Positions 47,397 to 57,626 are shown, counted from the stretch's first letter. The stretch: DNA of 64,000 nucleotides from Candidatus Thioglobus sp. NP1 (GCF_003326015.1 NZ_CP023860.1:682001-746000); one strand, 5' to 3'. Translations and numbers: made by a program. The notes: generated by a model from the sequence alone, not told the origin.

Positions 47397-47539
47397 CAAA
47401 TTTGCTCCTTACTATTATTGATTTAAATTCATTCTACTTTATATGAAATTAGCTTTCTGTTTCGTATTATAAATACTATTTGATTTTTATTAAAGTAAGT
47501 AAATAATATATAATTTATTAATTATTTTTTGGATGCATT

Positions 47540-48046
47540 ATGTCCTATCTTACTAAGCTTAAAGGTTCTCCAGCAGCAATTCCTCCTAGCCCATCTATGA
47601 AAGAAATTATCTTCATCGCAATTGGTGCTTTTTTAGCAGCAAGCGTAATTGGATTTTTGGCTTATTACACTAAGCAACCTATCATTATGGGGTCATTTGG
47701 AGCATCAATTTTTGTTTTATTTGTGCTTCCTGATTCACCTTTCGCACAACCAAGAAATGTCATTATTGGGCACTTTATAACGACTCTAATTGGTTTAATT
47801 TTTTATAATCTTGTGAGTTCAGATTGGTGGAGTATGGCTTTAGCCTTAGCATTTGCTATAGCAGCTATGCAGCTTTTAAGAGTGCCTCACCCCCCAGCAG
47901 GATCTAACCCTTTTATTGTTTTTTTGTTAGGCGCTAATTGGGATTATTTATGGATGCCAACTGTTATTGGTGCAATACTAATAGTAGTGGTTGCTCTTAT
48001 CTATAATAATATTTCTAGGGATCGTAGTTATCCAAAATATTGGTAA
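47540..48046 (+). CDS. HPP-family membrane protein
   Basis: 168 residues with about four membrane helices. The family HPP motif is present as VPHPPAGSNPFIVFLLG (about 117-133), with PIIMGSFGASIFVLFVLPDSPFAQPRNVIIGH upstream. Some HPP proteins in cyanobacteria and chloroplasts transport nitrite; others are fused to CBS domains, which are absent here. Substrate unknown; no nitrogen gene lies nearby. It diverges from the SDR gene across a 143-bp AT-rich gap with a TATAAT at 47509. Confidence 0.82.
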   Translation: MSYLTKLKGSPAAIPPSPSMKEIIFIAIGAFLAASVIGFLAYYTKQPIIMGSFGASIFVLFVLPDSPFAQPRNVIIGHFITTLIGLIFYNLVSSDWWSMALALAFAIAAMQLLRVPHPPAGSNPFIVFLLGANWDYLWMPTVIGAILIVVVALIYNNISRDRSYPKYW

Positions 48047-48059
48047 AAGTTTAGAAATA

Positions 48060-48641
48060 TTATAAGATACTACAAGCCTCATTGAAGTCAAGCCTTGGTG
48101 CTCGATTTTGAAGTTTAGATTCATCACCATATCCAATTGCGCAAATGAAAGTTGATATATTTTTTTCTTCAGGAAAAAACTCTTGATTTAATTTTTCTTT
48201 ACTAAAGCCAAGCATTGGGCAGCAGTCCAGACCTATCGATCTGGCTGCCATAATAAAGTAAGCACCCTGAAGGGCTGAATTAAATTCTCCAGCAAACTTT
48301 ATTTTCATTTCTTTACCTTCATATCCAGATTTAGCATCATAGTGAGGAGCTAGGTAAGGTAATTTATTATAGAATTCACTGTCGTAACTAATAATGACAA
48401 CAGCTGGTGCGTGCATTGCTTTGTCAACATTTCCACTATCTAATGTTGGTTTAAGTCTTCTTTTTGCTTCCTCACTTTGAATAAAAGTAAACCTTGCAGG
48501 ACAGCAATTACCGGCGGTGGGGGCAAATTTTAGTAAATTATAAATTTGCAAAATTTGTTCACTAGTTATTTCTTTATCTAGCCATCCCTTGTGGCTTCTA
48601 GCTTTTGTAAAAAGTGTATCTAAACTTGAAGATGAAAGCAT
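48060..48641 (-). CDS. Nitroreductase-family protein, RutE (malonic semialdehyde reductase)-like
   Basis: 193-residue FMN nitroreductase-fold protein. It matches RutE over its length: LDTLFTKARSHKGWLDKEI, LLKFAPTAGNCCPARFTFI, SGNVDKAMHAPAVVIISYDSEFYNKLPYL, AYFIMAARSIGLDCCPMLGF and the ending APRLDFNEACSIL. RutE reduces malonic semialdehyde to 3-hydroxypropionate in uracil breakdown or as detoxification. No other rut gene is in view, so the role may be general semialdehyde detoxification. Confidence 0.83.
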   Translation of the reverse strand: MLSSSSLDTLFTKARSHKGWLDKEITSEQILQIYNLLKFAPTAGNCCPARFTFIQSEEAKRRLKPTLDSGNVDKAMHAPAVVIISYDSEFYNKLPYLAPHYDAKSGYEGKEMKIKFAGEFNSALQGAYFIMAARSIGLDCCPMLGFSKEKLNQEFFPEEKNISTFICAIGYGDESKLQNRAPRLDFNEACSIL

Positions 48642-48733
48642 ATAATTTACCTATAATAATTAAATAACAATTCTGATTATAAGTGCTTTTAGTATTTCTT
48701 TATATTAGATATTGAAAGATATAAAATTGAATT

Positions 48734-49072
48734 ATGGAAAACTGTATTTTTTGTTCAATCATTGAAGGCAAGATTCCTGCCGAAAAACTTTATGAAGATG
48801 ATAAAGTTTTAGCTTTTAACGATGTTAACTCCCAAGCGCCTGAGCATTTTTTGGTAATACCAAAAGAACACATTGCAACTCCTAACGATGCTAATGATGA
48901 AGCCTTATTAGGTAGGTTGAGTATGGTTGCATCCTCGATTGCAAAAGAACGAGGATTTTCTGAAAAGGGCTATAGGCTTGTTATGAACTGTAATAGTGAT
49001 GGATGTCAAAGTGTTTTTCACATCCATTTACATTGCCTTGGTGGTCGGCAGTTGTCATGGCCTCCAGGCTAA
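48734..49072 (+). CDS. hinT: HIT-family hydrolase (HinT-like)
   Basis: 112-residue histidine-triad protein. It begins CIFCSIIEGKIPAEKLYEDDKVLAFNDVNSQAPEHFLVIPKEHI and ends with the triad FHIHLHCLGGRQLSWPPG, as in HinT, which hydrolyses nucleoside phosphoramidates. The second Cys of CxFC is kept. It is separated from parC by 117 bp containing only AT-rich sequence and a small CATTC/GAATG stem-loop (49146-49159). Confidence 0.95.
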   Translation: MENCIFCSIIEGKIPAEKLYEDDKVLAFNDVNSQAPEHFLVIPKEHIATPNDANDEALLGRLSMVASSIAKERGFSEKGYRLVMNCNSDGCQSVFHIHLHCLGGRQLSWPPG

Positions 49073-49189
49073 TTATTTTTGCTATAGTTAAATAATTAAT
49101 CTTTTAATGAACGCATAGTTGAATTAAAATAACATTAACTCACATCATTCTTCTGAATGTGATCTTCGATTTAAAATATTAAGGAAAAA

Positions 49190-51427
49190 ATGAGCCAAAA
49201 CGGCATTGAGAGACAAAGCGTTGGAGAGTATAGTGAACGCGCTTATCTTGATTACTCGATGTATGTCATTCTTGACCGCGCACTCCCTTTTATTGGAGAT
49301 GGCTTAAAGCCCGTTCAGAGACGTATTATTTATGCTATGAGTGAGCTTGGTCTTAAGTCAACTGCAAAGTTTAAAAAGTCTGCTAGAACGGTTGGTGATG
49401 TCTTAGGTAAATTCCATCCCCATGGTGATAGCGCTTGCTATGAAGCTATGGTATTAATGGCACAACCTTTTTCCTATCGTTATCCTTTCATTGATGGCCA
49501 AGGTAACTGGGGTGCTCCAGATGATCCAAAATCCTTTGCTGCAATGAGATACACTGAGTCAAAGTTATCACCTTATGCTGATTTACTTCTTAGTGAAATT
49601 AATTTAGGCACAGTCAGCTGGACTGATAATTTTGATGGCACAATTCAGGAACCTGAACAGTTGCCAGCTCAGGTACCTAATTTGTTGCTTAATGGAACAT
49701 CAGGTATTGCAGTCGGAATGGCAACAGATATGCCTCCTCACAATCTTAGCGAAGTTATTGCAGCATGTATTAAACTTCTTGAAAAACCTTCTACAGGTCT
49801 TGAGGAATTATTGAGTATTCTTCCAGCACCTGATTACCCAACTAATGCATTTATTGTCAGTTCTAAAGAGGATATCTATCAAATGTATGAGACTGGTAAT
49901 GGATCAGTCAAAATGAGAGCAAGCTATATCAAAGAAGATGGAGAGATTATTATTGAAGCTCTTCCTTATCAAACATCAGGCGCAAAGGTAGTCACTCAAA
50001 TTGCTGCACAGATGAGAAATAAAAAATTACCCCTAGTTGAGGATCTTCGTGATGAATCAGATCATGAAAATCCAACCCGTATTGTTGTTGTCCCTAGGTC
50101 GAATAGGGTTGACTGTGATCAATTAATGCTGCATTTATTTGCTACTACTGATCTCGAAAAAAATTATCGTGTTAATATGAATGTTATTGGTTTAGACGGT
50201 AAGCCACAAGTTAAACCATTAATTCCTCTATTAAAAGAATGGCTTCAATTTAGAACGCAGGTTGTTGTTAATCGATTACAGTTTCGACTCAAAAAGATTG
50301 TCGATCGATTGCATATCCTTGAAGGCCTTCTTGTAGCGTATTTAAATTTAGATGAAGTTATTGCAATTATAAGACGTGAAGAGAAACCAAAACCTGTTCT
50401 TATTAAACAATTTAAGATTAGTGAAATTCAAGCTGAAGCAATCTTAGAGTTGAAGTTGCGCCATTTAGCAAAACTTGAGGAAGATAAGATTAAAAGTGAA
50501 GCTGAGGTTTTACAAAAAGAGCAAAAATCAATTGAACTTCTTCTTTCGAGTGAAACAAGATTAAAGACTTATATAAAAAAAGAGTTAAGGGTTATTTTAG
50601 AAGAATTTGGTGATCAGAGGCGTTGCCAAGTCATTTCAGATGTGCCATCTGCTTTGGCATTTAATGATCAGGATATGATGCCTGCTGAAAATGTTACTGT
50701 TGTTCTCAGTGAAAAGGGTTGGGTTAAAGCAGCTAAGGGTCATGAAATTGACTCTTCTTCATTAAATTATAAGTCTGGCGACACTTACTTAAAGGATGCC
50801 AAAGGAAGAAGTAATAAGATGGCTTTCTTTATTGATTCTACTGGAAGGTCATACTCATTATTGGCCAATAGCCTGCCTAGCGCAAGGGGCCAAGGAGAGC
50901 CTTTGACGGGAAGATTGGTGCCACCAATTGGTGCTGAATTTATTGATGTTGTTATGGGTGAAGATGAGCAGCTTGTAATGGTTTCTTCAGATGCAGGATA
51001 TGGTTTTGTAACATCGCTTGGCAATTTAAAGTCAAAAACTAAATCTGGTAAACATTTAATTACACTTTCAATTCATGCAAAAACAATGAGGCTTGCTTCA
51101 ATTCAAGATCTTGATAGTGACTTTGTTGCCGTTGTTACAAATAGAGCTAGATTATTAATATTTCCAGTTTCTGAGCTTCCCCAACTTTCGAAAGGTAAAG
51201 GAAATAAGCTTATTCAGATTTCAACTAAAGACTTTGCAGATCGAGAAGAATTTTTGGTAGGTATTTGTTCTGTAAAAGAAAATCAAAAATTAAAATTTAT
51301 TTCTGGAAAGAGAAGTAAGAGTTACTCTTTTGAGGAGCTAATTAATTTTGTAAGTCACCGCGCAAGGAAGGGTACGATCGTACCTGGTTTTTTCAAAAAA
51401 GTTGATAGTATAGAGGCAATTGATTAA
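49190..51427 (+). CDS. parC: DNA topoisomerase IV subunit A
   Basis: ParC cuts and rejoins DNA for decatenation with ParE. The 745 residues include [14 protein letters not shown], the quinolone region [11 protein letters not shown] (Ser81 and Glu85, wild-type residues), [23 protein letters not shown] with the catalytic Tyr121, and a shortened C-terminal beta-pinwheel lacking the GyrA box. The NWG/DDPKS signature separates it from GyrA. AAGGA precedes the ATG. parE, its common neighbour, is not adjacent. Confidence 0.97.
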   Translation: MSQNGIERQSVGEYSERAYLDYSMYVILDRALPFIGDGLKPVQRRIIYAMSELGLKSTAKFKKSARTVGDVLGKFHPHGDSACYEAMVLMAQPFSYRYPFIDGQGNWGAPDDPKSFAAMRYTESKLSPYADLLLSEINLGTVSWTDNFDGTIQEPEQLPAQVPNLLLNGTSGIAVGMATDMPPHNLSEVIAACIKLLEKPSTGLEELLSILPAPDYPTNAFIVSSKEDIYQMYETGNGSVKMRASYIKEDGEIIIEALPYQTSGAKVVTQIAAQMRNKKLPLVEDLRDESDHENPTRIVVVPRSNRVDCDQLMLHLFATTDLEKNYRVNMNVIGLDGKPQVKPLIPLLKEWLQFRTQVVVNRLQFRLKKIVDRLHILEGLLVAYLNLDEVIAIIRREEKPKPVLIKQFKISEIQAEAILELKLRHLAKLEEDKIKSEAEVLQKEQKSIELLLSSETRLKTYIKKELRVILEEFGDQRRCQVISDVPSALAFNDQDMMPAENVTVVLSEKGWVKAAKGHEIDSSSLNYKSGDTYLKDAKGRSNKMAFFIDSTGRSYSLLANSLPSARGQGEPLTGRLVPPIGAEFIDVVMGEDEQLVMVSSDAGYGFVTSLGNLKSKTKSGKHLITLSIHAKTMRLASIQDLDSDFVAVVTNRARLLIFPVSELPQLSKGKGNKLIQISTKDFADREEFLVGICSVKENQKLKFISGKRSKSYSFEELINFVSHRARKGTIVPGFFKKVDSIEAID

Positions 51428-51556
51428 TAACTAAATCAATATAGTTCAAAAAGCCTTATAGTTTCTACATCTTAGGCTAATCTAACAAAAATTGTAAGTG
51501 GATTAGTAATAATCAAACAGGTATAATTGCGACTTTTTTATGTACAAAGGTTGCCA

Positions 51557-51571
51557 TTTGGTAATACCAAA
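51557..51571 (+). promoter_or_regulatory. Operator-like dyad upstream of folE2
   Basis: TTTGGTA and TACCAAA flank one central A, a 15-base near-perfect palindrome 30 bases before the folE2 ATG and 30 bases after a TATAAT at 51522-51527. This position suits a repressor site. The sequence does not look like a Zur box, although folE2 genes are often zinc-regulated. Confidence 0.35.
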
Positions 51572-51601
51572 GGTCTTAAGTTACTTATTCGGAATAATAT
51601 A

Positions 51602-52393
51602 ATGAAAAATACACTACTTCCAGATACACAAAACACTAAAGATTTAAGAAATATCGTTATCAATCAAGTTGGTATTAAAGATATAAAGCACCCCATCAAT
51701 TTTATTAATCGAGACAATGAGTCATTCCCGTCTATTGGTAATTTTACAATGACTGTAAGGTTGCCAGAGAATGTTAAAGGTACGCACATGTCAAGATTTA
51801 TAGAAATTTTAAACGCTAATGAGTGTACTTTTAGTATTGAAAGCTTTATGGATTTGGTGCAATCAGTTGCTGAAAAACTTGATTCAAATACTGCTCGTAT
51901 TGTTGTTGATTTTCCATTTTTTAGGAATAAATCAGCACCATCATCTGGAGTTAAGAGCCTTTTAGACTATCAGGCAACATTAATAGGTGATATTAAGGAT
52001 GGTGAAGCTAATTTAAGTGTCAAGGTAGTTGTTCCTGTAACAAGTCTTTGCCCTTGCTCAAAGAGTATTTCTAAGTATGGGGCTCATAATCAAAGGTCTC
52101 ATATCACAATTGAAGCAAAAGCCTCAAAGGGTTCAGTTGTTCATTTAGAAAATTTAATCGATCTTGCAGAGCAAAAAGCATCAAGTGAGCTTTACGCCAT
52201 TTTAAAGCGTGATGATGAGAAAGTAGTTACTGAAAGAGCTTATGAAAACCCTGCTTTTGTTGAAGATATTGTTAGAGATATTGCTGTTGAGCTAAATGAG
52301 GATAAAAAAGTTAATTATTATTCTCTTGAATCAGAAAACTTTGAATCAATTCATAACCATTCAGCATACGCATTAATTACGAATCAAAAGTAA
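51602..52393 (+). CDS. folE2: GTP cyclohydrolase FolE2 (type IB)
   Basis: FolE2 converts GTP to dihydroneopterin triphosphate for folate and queuosine, using Mn2+/Fe2+ and not zinc. The 263 residues start at ATG 51602 (GGA 9 bases ahead). The frame is open upstream to a TTG but those residues are not conserved. Family motifs are DVQNTKDxRNI-like DTQNTKDLRNI, SFPSIGNFTMTVRLP, KGTHMSRFIEIL and VVVPVTSLCPCSKSISKYGAHNQRSHI with the active Cys. aroG follows after 4 bp. Confidence 0.95.
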   Translation: MKNTLLPDTQNTKDLRNIVINQVGIKDIKHPINFINRDNESFPSIGNFTMTVRLPENVKGTHMSRFIEILNANECTFSIESFMDLVQSVAEKLDSNTARIVVDFPFFRNKSAPSSGVKSLLDYQATLIGDIKDGEANLSVKVVVPVTSLCPCSKSISKYGAHNQRSHITIEAKASKGSVVHLENLIDLAEQKASSELYAILKRDDEKVVTERAYENPAFVEDIVRDIAVELNEDKKVNYYSLESENFESIHNHSAYALITNQK

Positions 52394-52397
52394 GCCA

Positions 52398-53453
52398 ATG
52401 GCACATAATACTGATAATGTTAGAATTGTTTCCAGTGCACCAATGGTGTCACCTAACTATCTTATTCATAAACTTCCTCTATCTGAGAAAGTAGCCTCAA
52501 GTGTTGTTACCTCTCGAAATACAATAAAGAATATACTTTATGGAGACGATAATCGTCTAATGGTACTAGTTGGTCCATGTTCTATTCATGATACTAAGGC
52601 TGCAATAGAGTATGCCAATAAACTTTGTCAGTTAAAGGAAGAGTTATCCGAAGATTTATTTATTGTTATGCGTGTATATTTTGAAAAGCCTAGAACAACA
52701 GTTGGATGGAAAGGATTAATTAATGATCCAAATCTTGATGAAAGTTTTAATATTGATAAAGGTCTTGAGATTGCTAGAAAGCTTTTAATTGATTTGGGTG
52801 AAATGAATCTTCCAGTAGGCGTTGAGTATTTAGATGTTTTGACTCCTCAGTATCTCTCTGATTTGATTGCATGGGGAGCCATTGGGGCAAGAACTACTGA
52901 AAGTCAATCTCATAGAGAATTAGCATCTGCATTATCATGTCCGGTTGGATTTAAAAATGGCACTGGTGGATCTTTAGATATAGCTTTTGATGCGATTCTT
53001 TCTGCTAACAGCCCACATAACCTTCTTTCTGTTAATAAAGACGGAGGAATAAGCCATTTTAAGTCTCTAGGTAATGATACAACTCATATTATATTGAGAG
53101 GTGGTAAGGATGGTCCTAATTACTCTAATGAGCATGTTAAAAGTACATGTGAGTCCCTAAAAAGTAAAGGACTGGTTGATAAAGTAATGATAGATTTTTC
53201 TCATGCAAATTCTGAAAAAGAATATAAAAATCAATTAAAAGTTGGCTCTAATATAGCAAAACAGATTGAAGATGGTTCACAGTCTATTTTCGGAGTAATG
53301 ATTGAATCTCATTTGAATGAAGGTAATCAAAAAGTTGGTCCTTTATCTTCTTTAAAGTACGGAGTAAGTATTACTGATAGTTGTATTGGTTGGGACGATA
53401 CTGAAGTACTTTTAAGAGATCTTGCAAAGTCTGTTAAATCTAGAAATAATTAA
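52398..53453 (+). CDS. aroG: 3-deoxy-7-phosphoheptulonate synthase, class I
   Basis: DAHP synthase starts the shikimate pathway from PEP and erythrose-4-phosphate. The 351 residues contain LVGPCSIHDTKAA, MRVYFEKPRTTVGWKGLINDP, GAIGARTTESQSHRELASALSCPVGFKNGTGGS, ILRGGKDGPNY, MIDFSHANSEKE and SITDSCIGWDDTEVLL. It is an AroF/G/H type; which aromatic amino acid inhibits it cannot be read safely. It is 4 bp downstream of folE2. Confidence 0.96.
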   Translation: MAHNTDNVRIVSSAPMVSPNYLIHKLPLSEKVASSVVTSRNTIKNILYGDDNRLMVLVGPCSIHDTKAAIEYANKLCQLKEELSEDLFIVMRVYFEKPRTTVGWKGLINDPNLDESFNIDKGLEIARKLLIDLGEMNLPVGVEYLDVLTPQYLSDLIAWGAIGARTTESQSHRELASALSCPVGFKNGTGGSLDIAFDAILSANSPHNLLSVNKDGGISHFKSLGNDTTHIILRGGKDGPNYSNEHVKSTCESLKSKGLVDKVMIDFSHANSEKEYKNQLKVGSNIAKQIEDGSQSIFGVMIESHLNEGNQKVGPLSSLKYGVSITDSCIGWDDTEVLLRDLAKSVKSRNN

Positions 53454-53556
53454 TTTTTTTTTACTCATCTTTATAGTTAAAAATGCTTAAATTTTAAGTC
53501 CGTTTTTAACTCATATAGGGTACAATTTAATCTACTTCTTTTTATAGGTTTATTGT

Positions 53557-56172
53557 ATGTCTGACGATACTGATTCCGAAGAAATTTTTGAAGAAAAATA
53601 CCCCATTGTAACAATAGAAGACGAGATGCGTGGCTCTTATCTGGAGTATGCAATGAGTGTCATTGTTGGAAGGGCATTACCAGATGTAAGAGACGGTTTA
53701 AAGCCAGTTCACAGACGCGTTCTTTATGCCATGGATGTTCTTGGCAACGATTACAATAAATCATATAAAAAATCGGCCCGAGTTGTGGGCGATGTTATTG
53801 GTAAGTATCACCCTCATGGTGATACTGCAGTATATGACACTATTGTTAGAATGGCACAACCATTTTCAATGAGAAACGTTCTTGTAGATGGACAAGGAAA
53901 TTTTGGTTCGGTCGATGGTGATCGTGCTGCAGCAATGCGTTATACAGAAATACGTATGACAAAACTCTCACATGAGCTTTTAAGAGACTTAGAAAAAGAG
54001 ACTGTTGATTTTATTGATAACTATGATGGTTCTGAAAGTGAGCCTTCAGTTCTACCAACACGTGTTCCAAATTTATTAATCAATGGATCTTCAGGAATTG
54101 CTGTGGGTATGGCCACAAACATTCCACCTCATAACCTTACAGAGGTCACAGAGGCCTGCTTGAGGTTTATCGATAATGAAGATATTTCAATTGATGAGCT
54201 TTTAGAAATCCTACCTGGACCAGATTTTCCAACTGCTGGAATCATTAATGGTGCGAGTGGTATTCGTGAGGCTTATGAAACAGGTAAAGGCAAAATATAT
54301 TTACGCTCTAGATCTCATGTCGAGGGCGAAGATAAACTTAGTATTGTAGTTACTGAGCTCCCATATCAGGTTAATAAGGCTAGATTAATTGGTAAGATTG
54401 CAGAACTTGTTAAAGATAAGAAGATTGATGGTATTACTGGCCTAAGAGATGAGTCAGATAAAGATGGTATGAGAATGGTTGTTGAGCTAAGGAGGGGTGA
54501 AGTACCTGAGGTTATGCTTAATAACCTTTACAAGCTTACAGAAATGCAAACTGTCTTTGGTATTAATATGGTTGCAATAGACCATGGAATGCCAAAATTA
54601 ATGAACCTGAAGTCTATCCTAAGTGCATTTATTGCTCATAGAAGAGAGATTGTCACTCGCCGTTCAATTTTTGAACTTAATAAGGCAAAAGATCGTGCTC
54701 ACCTATTAGAGGGATTGTCTGTAGCTCTTTTTAACATTGATGAGGTTATTGCTCTTATTAAAGCTGCCCCTAATCCAAGTGAAGCAAAAGAAGGCCTAGT
54801 TGCAAAAGTCTGGAAGGGTTCCGTAATTCAAGAGCTTATTGGTGATAGAGATATGGCTCAATTCAAGCCTCAAGATTTAGGCGCTAATCTTGGTCTTCAA
54901 AAGAATGGAGATTATCAATTATCAGAAAAACAGGCCCAGGCGATTCTTGATTTAAGACTTCATAGGTTAACTGGTCTTGAAAAAGATAAGATATTTAATG
55001 AATTTAATGAACTATTAGAGCAGATTAAAGCTTTGCTCGATATACTTCAAACACCAGACCTTTTGATGGATGTCATTCGCAAAGAGCTAACTGAGATCAG
55101 AGATAGTTTTGGTGGTCCTCGCATCACTGAAATTATTGAGCACAAAATAGATTTAACTCTTGAGGATTTGATAGCTCAAGAGGATCGTGTAGTAACTCTT
55201 TCCCATGGCGGGTATGTCAAAGCTCAGTCTCTCAGTGATTACCACGCCCAACGAAGGGGAGGTAAAGGAAAGGCTGCAACGAAAATGAAGGATGAGGATT
55301 TTGTTGATCAATTATTTGTTGCCAACTCACATGACACAGTTCTTTGTTTTTCCTCTACAGGAAAGGTCCACTGGTTAAAAGTTTATGAGCTTCCAATGGC
55401 TTCTAGAATTTCAAGAGGAAAGCCTATTATCAACTTACTGCCTCTCGAAAAAGATGAGTCAATAAATGCAATCTTGCCAGTTAAAGAGTTTACCGATGAT
55501 CAGTTCGTATTTATGGTTACGAGTTCTGGAACTTGTAAAAAAACTTCACTGCAAAACTTTTCTCGTCCAAGAAAGGGTGGCATTATAGCTATAGAATTGA
55601 GAGATGATGATAAATTGGTTGGGGTTGAAATAACTGCTGGAGAGCATGATATATTGCTTTTCTCTTCTGCTGGAAAATCAATACGATTTAGAGAGTCTGA
55701 TGTTCGATCAGTTGGAAGAACTGCGATTGGTGTTAGAGGTATTCGATTAGCAAATAATGATAGGGTAGTTTCTTTAATTGTTGCTGAATCAAGTGACCCT
55801 ATTTTAACAGCTACTGAGAAAGGCTATGGTAAGAGAACTCTTTTGGATGAATATCGTGCCCAAGCTAGAGGTGGTTCTGGAGTAATTTCAATAAAAACAT
55901 CAGATCGAAATGGTCAAGTTGTTGGTGCTATTCAGGTAACTGATGAGGATGAAATGATGCTTATTTCAGATAAAGGGACTCTTGTAAGAGCCCGTGCTGC
56001 AGATGTTTCAGTAATTGGTCGAAATACTCAGGGCGTAACACTAATTAATATAGCGGAAGATGAAAAATTAGTTTCAGTTGCTAAAATTGCTGAAACTGAT
56101 GATGAGGATAGTAATGATGAGGATACTAATGATTTAAATAATGATGCGGTATCGTCTGAGCCAGAAGAGTAG
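53557..56172 (+). CDS. gyrA: DNA gyrase subunit A
   Basis: GyrA is the DNA-cleaving subunit of gyrase. The 871 residues contain [33 protein letters not shown], the quinolone region [11 protein letters not shown] (Thr90 and Asp94 equal E. coli S83 and D87; Thr is a natural variant), [21 protein letters not shown] with Tyr129, and the GyrA box QRRGGKG in the C-terminal domain. The tail is very acidic (about 30 residues rich in Asp, Glu and Asn). An upstream TACAAT at 53521 is a weak -10 candidate. Confidence 0.98.
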   Translation: MSDDTDSEEIFEEKYPIVTIEDEMRGSYLEYAMSVIVGRALPDVRDGLKPVHRRVLYAMDVLGNDYNKSYKKSARVVGDVIGKYHPHGDTAVYDTIVRMAQPFSMRNVLVDGQGNFGSVDGDRAAAMRYTEIRMTKLSHELLRDLEKETVDFIDNYDGSESEPSVLPTRVPNLLINGSSGIAVGMATNIPPHNLTEVTEACLRFIDNEDISIDELLEILPGPDFPTAGIINGASGIREAYETGKGKIYLRSRSHVEGEDKLSIVVTELPYQVNKARLIGKIAELVKDKKIDGITGLRDESDKDGMRMVVELRRGEVPEVMLNNLYKLTEMQTVFGINMVAIDHGMPKLMNLKSILSAFIAHRREIVTRRSIFELNKAKDRAHLLEGLSVALFNIDEVIALIKAAPNPSEAKEGLVAKVWKGSVIQELIGDRDMAQFKPQDLGANLGLQKNGDYQLSEKQAQAILDLRLHRLTGLEKDKIFNEFNELLEQIKALLDILQTPDLLMDVIRKELTEIRDSFGGPRITEIIEHKIDLTLEDLIAQEDRVVTLSHGGYVKAQSLSDYHAQRRGGKGKAATKMKDEDFVDQLFVANSHDTVLCFSSTGKVHWLKVYELPMASRISRGKPIINLLPLEKDESINAILPVKEFTDDQFVFMVTSSGTCKKTSLQNFSRPRKGGIIAIELRDDDKLVGVEITAGEHDILLFSSAGKSIRFRESDVRSVGRTAIGVRGIRLANNDRVVSLIVAESSDPILTATEKGYGKRTLLDEYRAQARGGSGVISIKTSDRNGQVVGAIQVTDEDEMMLISDKGTLVRARAADVSVIGRNTQGVTLINIAEDEKLVSVAKIAETDDEDSNDEDTNDLNNDAVSSEPEE

Positions 56173-56307
56173 TTATTTTTTATTTAATTAAATATATTAA
56201 ATTTCATTTTGAACTACAACTTTTAAATGGATGAGCTTTATCTTTTTTTACATTAAGAAAAACTAGCCTCTTTTTTTTTAAAAAACATCAAAAACCTATT
56301 ATTCTAT

Positions 56308-56316
56308 TGCTATAAT
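56308..56316 (+). promoter_or_regulatory. Extended -10 promoter of proX
   Basis: TGCTATAAT, a perfect extended -10, lies 68 bases before the proX ATG and predicts a leader of about 60 nt. No clear -35 is seen. It occupies the 211-bp gap after gyrA, which otherwise holds only AT-rich sequence. Confidence 0.55.
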
Positions 56317-56383
56317 CTTATCAGAGTTTGAAATTATTCACTCTATATCTGTATATAAATTAATCCTTTAGGAGAAAGAAAAT

Positions 56384-57388
56384 ATGAATATTAAATTTAT
56401 CACTAAGGTATTTGGTGCAACTGCTACTGCATTTTTATTAATGTTTAGTACTGCCTCAAATGCTGCATGTGGAAAAATAACTATTGCTGACATGAACTGG
56501 GCATCAGCTTCTTTGATGGCTAATGTTGACAAGGCTATGCTGGAAGCAATGGGCTGTGAAATTGAGCTAGTTGCTGGTTCTACTATGCCTACATTTACTT
56601 CAATGAATGAAACTGGTTCACCAGACGTTGCTCCAGAAATTTGGGCTAATGCAATGGCTGATCTAGTTGATAGTGCTGTTGGTGCGGGTCGTTTACACAT
56701 TGGTAATATAGCTCCAATGTCAGGTCTTGGTGAAGGCTGGTGGGTTTTACCTGCTACACTTGATGCACATCCTGAGTTAACTTCAGCTGAAGCAATTCTT
56801 GCACGTCCTGACTTATTCCCTGACAAGGAAGATCCTTCAATGGGTGCTTTCCATGGTTGTCCTGCTGGTTGGGGTTGCCAATTATCAAACCAAGCTCTTT
56901 ATGACGCGTTTGATATGGAAGCAAAAGGTTGGAAGTTAATCGATCCTGGTTCAGCTGCTGGACTTGATGGTTCAATTGCAAAAGCTTCAGAGAGTGGTGA
57001 TAACTGGTTCGGTTATTACTGGAATCCAACTTCGTTAGTTGGTAAATATGACATGCAGGCTATCGATATGGGCTCTTATGCTGGTGACGATAACTGGGTA
57101 GGTTGTGTTGCTGTCGCTAGTACTGGTTGTGAGGCTTCATCTTGGATTAATTCTCGAGTGAATACACTACTAAGTGACAACATGTACTACAACGGTCCAA
57201 GTGATGCGATGAAGTATTTTGAAGCTCGTACATGGCCTGGTTCTGTAATGAATCAAATGCTAGTATGGATGGAAGATACTGGAGGAACAGGAGCTGACGC
57301 TTCTGTTGAATTCTTATCATCTCATGGAGACGTATGGAAAGCTTGGGTCAGTGCAGATGTTGCTGCCTCAGTAGAAGCTTCTCTATAA
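56384..57388 (+). CDS. proX: Glycine betaine/proline-type ABC importer substrate-binding protein
   Basis: Periplasmic binding protein of the OpuAC family, 334 residues. The signal peptide (about 1-27, ending TASNAA) precedes a mature domain starting CGKITIADMNWASASLM. It carries several Trp/Tyr residues fitting an aromatic cage (WWVLPATL, NWFGYYWNPTSLV). Cys pairs in FHGCPAGWGC and VGCVAVASTGC suggest disulfides. Ligand glycine betaine, proline betaine or choline is inferred from family and neighbours. AGGAG sets the start. Codon use is more C-ending than that of proW, as in highly expressed binding proteins. Confidence 0.92.
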   Translation: MNIKFITKVFGATATAFLLMFSTASNAACGKITIADMNWASASLMANVDKAMLEAMGCEIELVAGSTMPTFTSMNETGSPDVAPEIWANAMADLVDSAVGAGRLHIGNIAPMSGLGEGWWVLPATLDAHPELTSAEAILARPDLFPDKEDPSMGAFHGCPAGWGCQLSNQALYDAFDMEAKGWKLIDPGSAAGLDGSIAKASESGDNWFGYYWNPTSLVGKYDMQAIDMGSYAGDDNWVGCVAVASTGCEASSWINSRVNTLLSDNMYYNGPSDAMKYFEARTWPGSVMNQMLVWMEDTGGTGADASVEFLSSHGDVWKAWVSADVAASVEASL

Positions 57389-57398
57389 AGGTTCAAAG

Positions 57399-57431
57399 AA
57401 ACCAGTAAAACTTTTTTAGTTATTCTGGTTT
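57399..57431 (+). other. Intercistronic stem-loop 1, proX-proW
   Basis: 14-base arms (57399-57412 and 57418-57431) pair at 12 of 14 positions around a T5 loop; outer arm AAACCAG/CTGGTTT is perfect. It begins 11 bases after the proX stop and has no following T-run. Confidence 0.7.
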
Positions 57432-57444
57432 TAGGTAAATACTA

Positions 57445-57480
57445 ATTGCCCGTAGATTTTATGATTACGGGCAATTTTTA
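57445..57480 (+). terminator. Intercistronic stem-loop 2, terminator-like
   Basis: Perfect 10-bp stem ATTGCCCGTA/TACGGGCAAT (57445-57454 and 57466-57475) with an 11-base loop, followed by TTTTA. A long loop and a short T-run suggest a partial (leaky) terminator between proX and proW. Confidence 0.7.
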
Positions 57481-57511
57481 TGATTAAGGACTAAATATCA
57501 GTCTTTAATCA
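57481..57511 (+). other. Intercistronic stem-loop 3, proX-proW
   Basis: 12-base arms (57481-57492 and 57500-57511) pair throughout with one G-U, around a 7-base loop. It follows stem-loop 2 directly, so three stem-loops stand in tandem in 113 bases. Confidence 0.7.
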
Positions 57512-57590
57512 TAAAAATTATTTATTTTGGATAAGTCATTTTTAATTTAAGTTTAAATTGAATTGCAATTTGAAGAAAAAAAATGTTTAA

Positions 57591-57623
57591 ATTAAAAGAG
57601 TTTAAAAGAGTTTAAAGGAGTTT
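57591..57623 (+). repeat. 10-bp tandem repeat carrying the proW ribosome-binding site
   Basis: Unit TTTAAAAGAG occurs three times (first copy ATTAAAAGAG, third copy TTTAAAGGAG). The third carries AAGGAG, 6 bases before the proW ATG; the first two carry the near-Shine-Dalgarno AAAGAG. A 10-codon frame (ATG 57583 to TAA 57613) overlaps the repeat. Confidence 0.8.
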
Positions 57624-57626
57624 AGT

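Noticed and set aside
51527-51601. TTG start for folE2 25 residues upstream of the ATG
   Set aside because: The added residues are unlike the family and span the dyad and promoter region; ATG 51602 has a GGA at proper distance.
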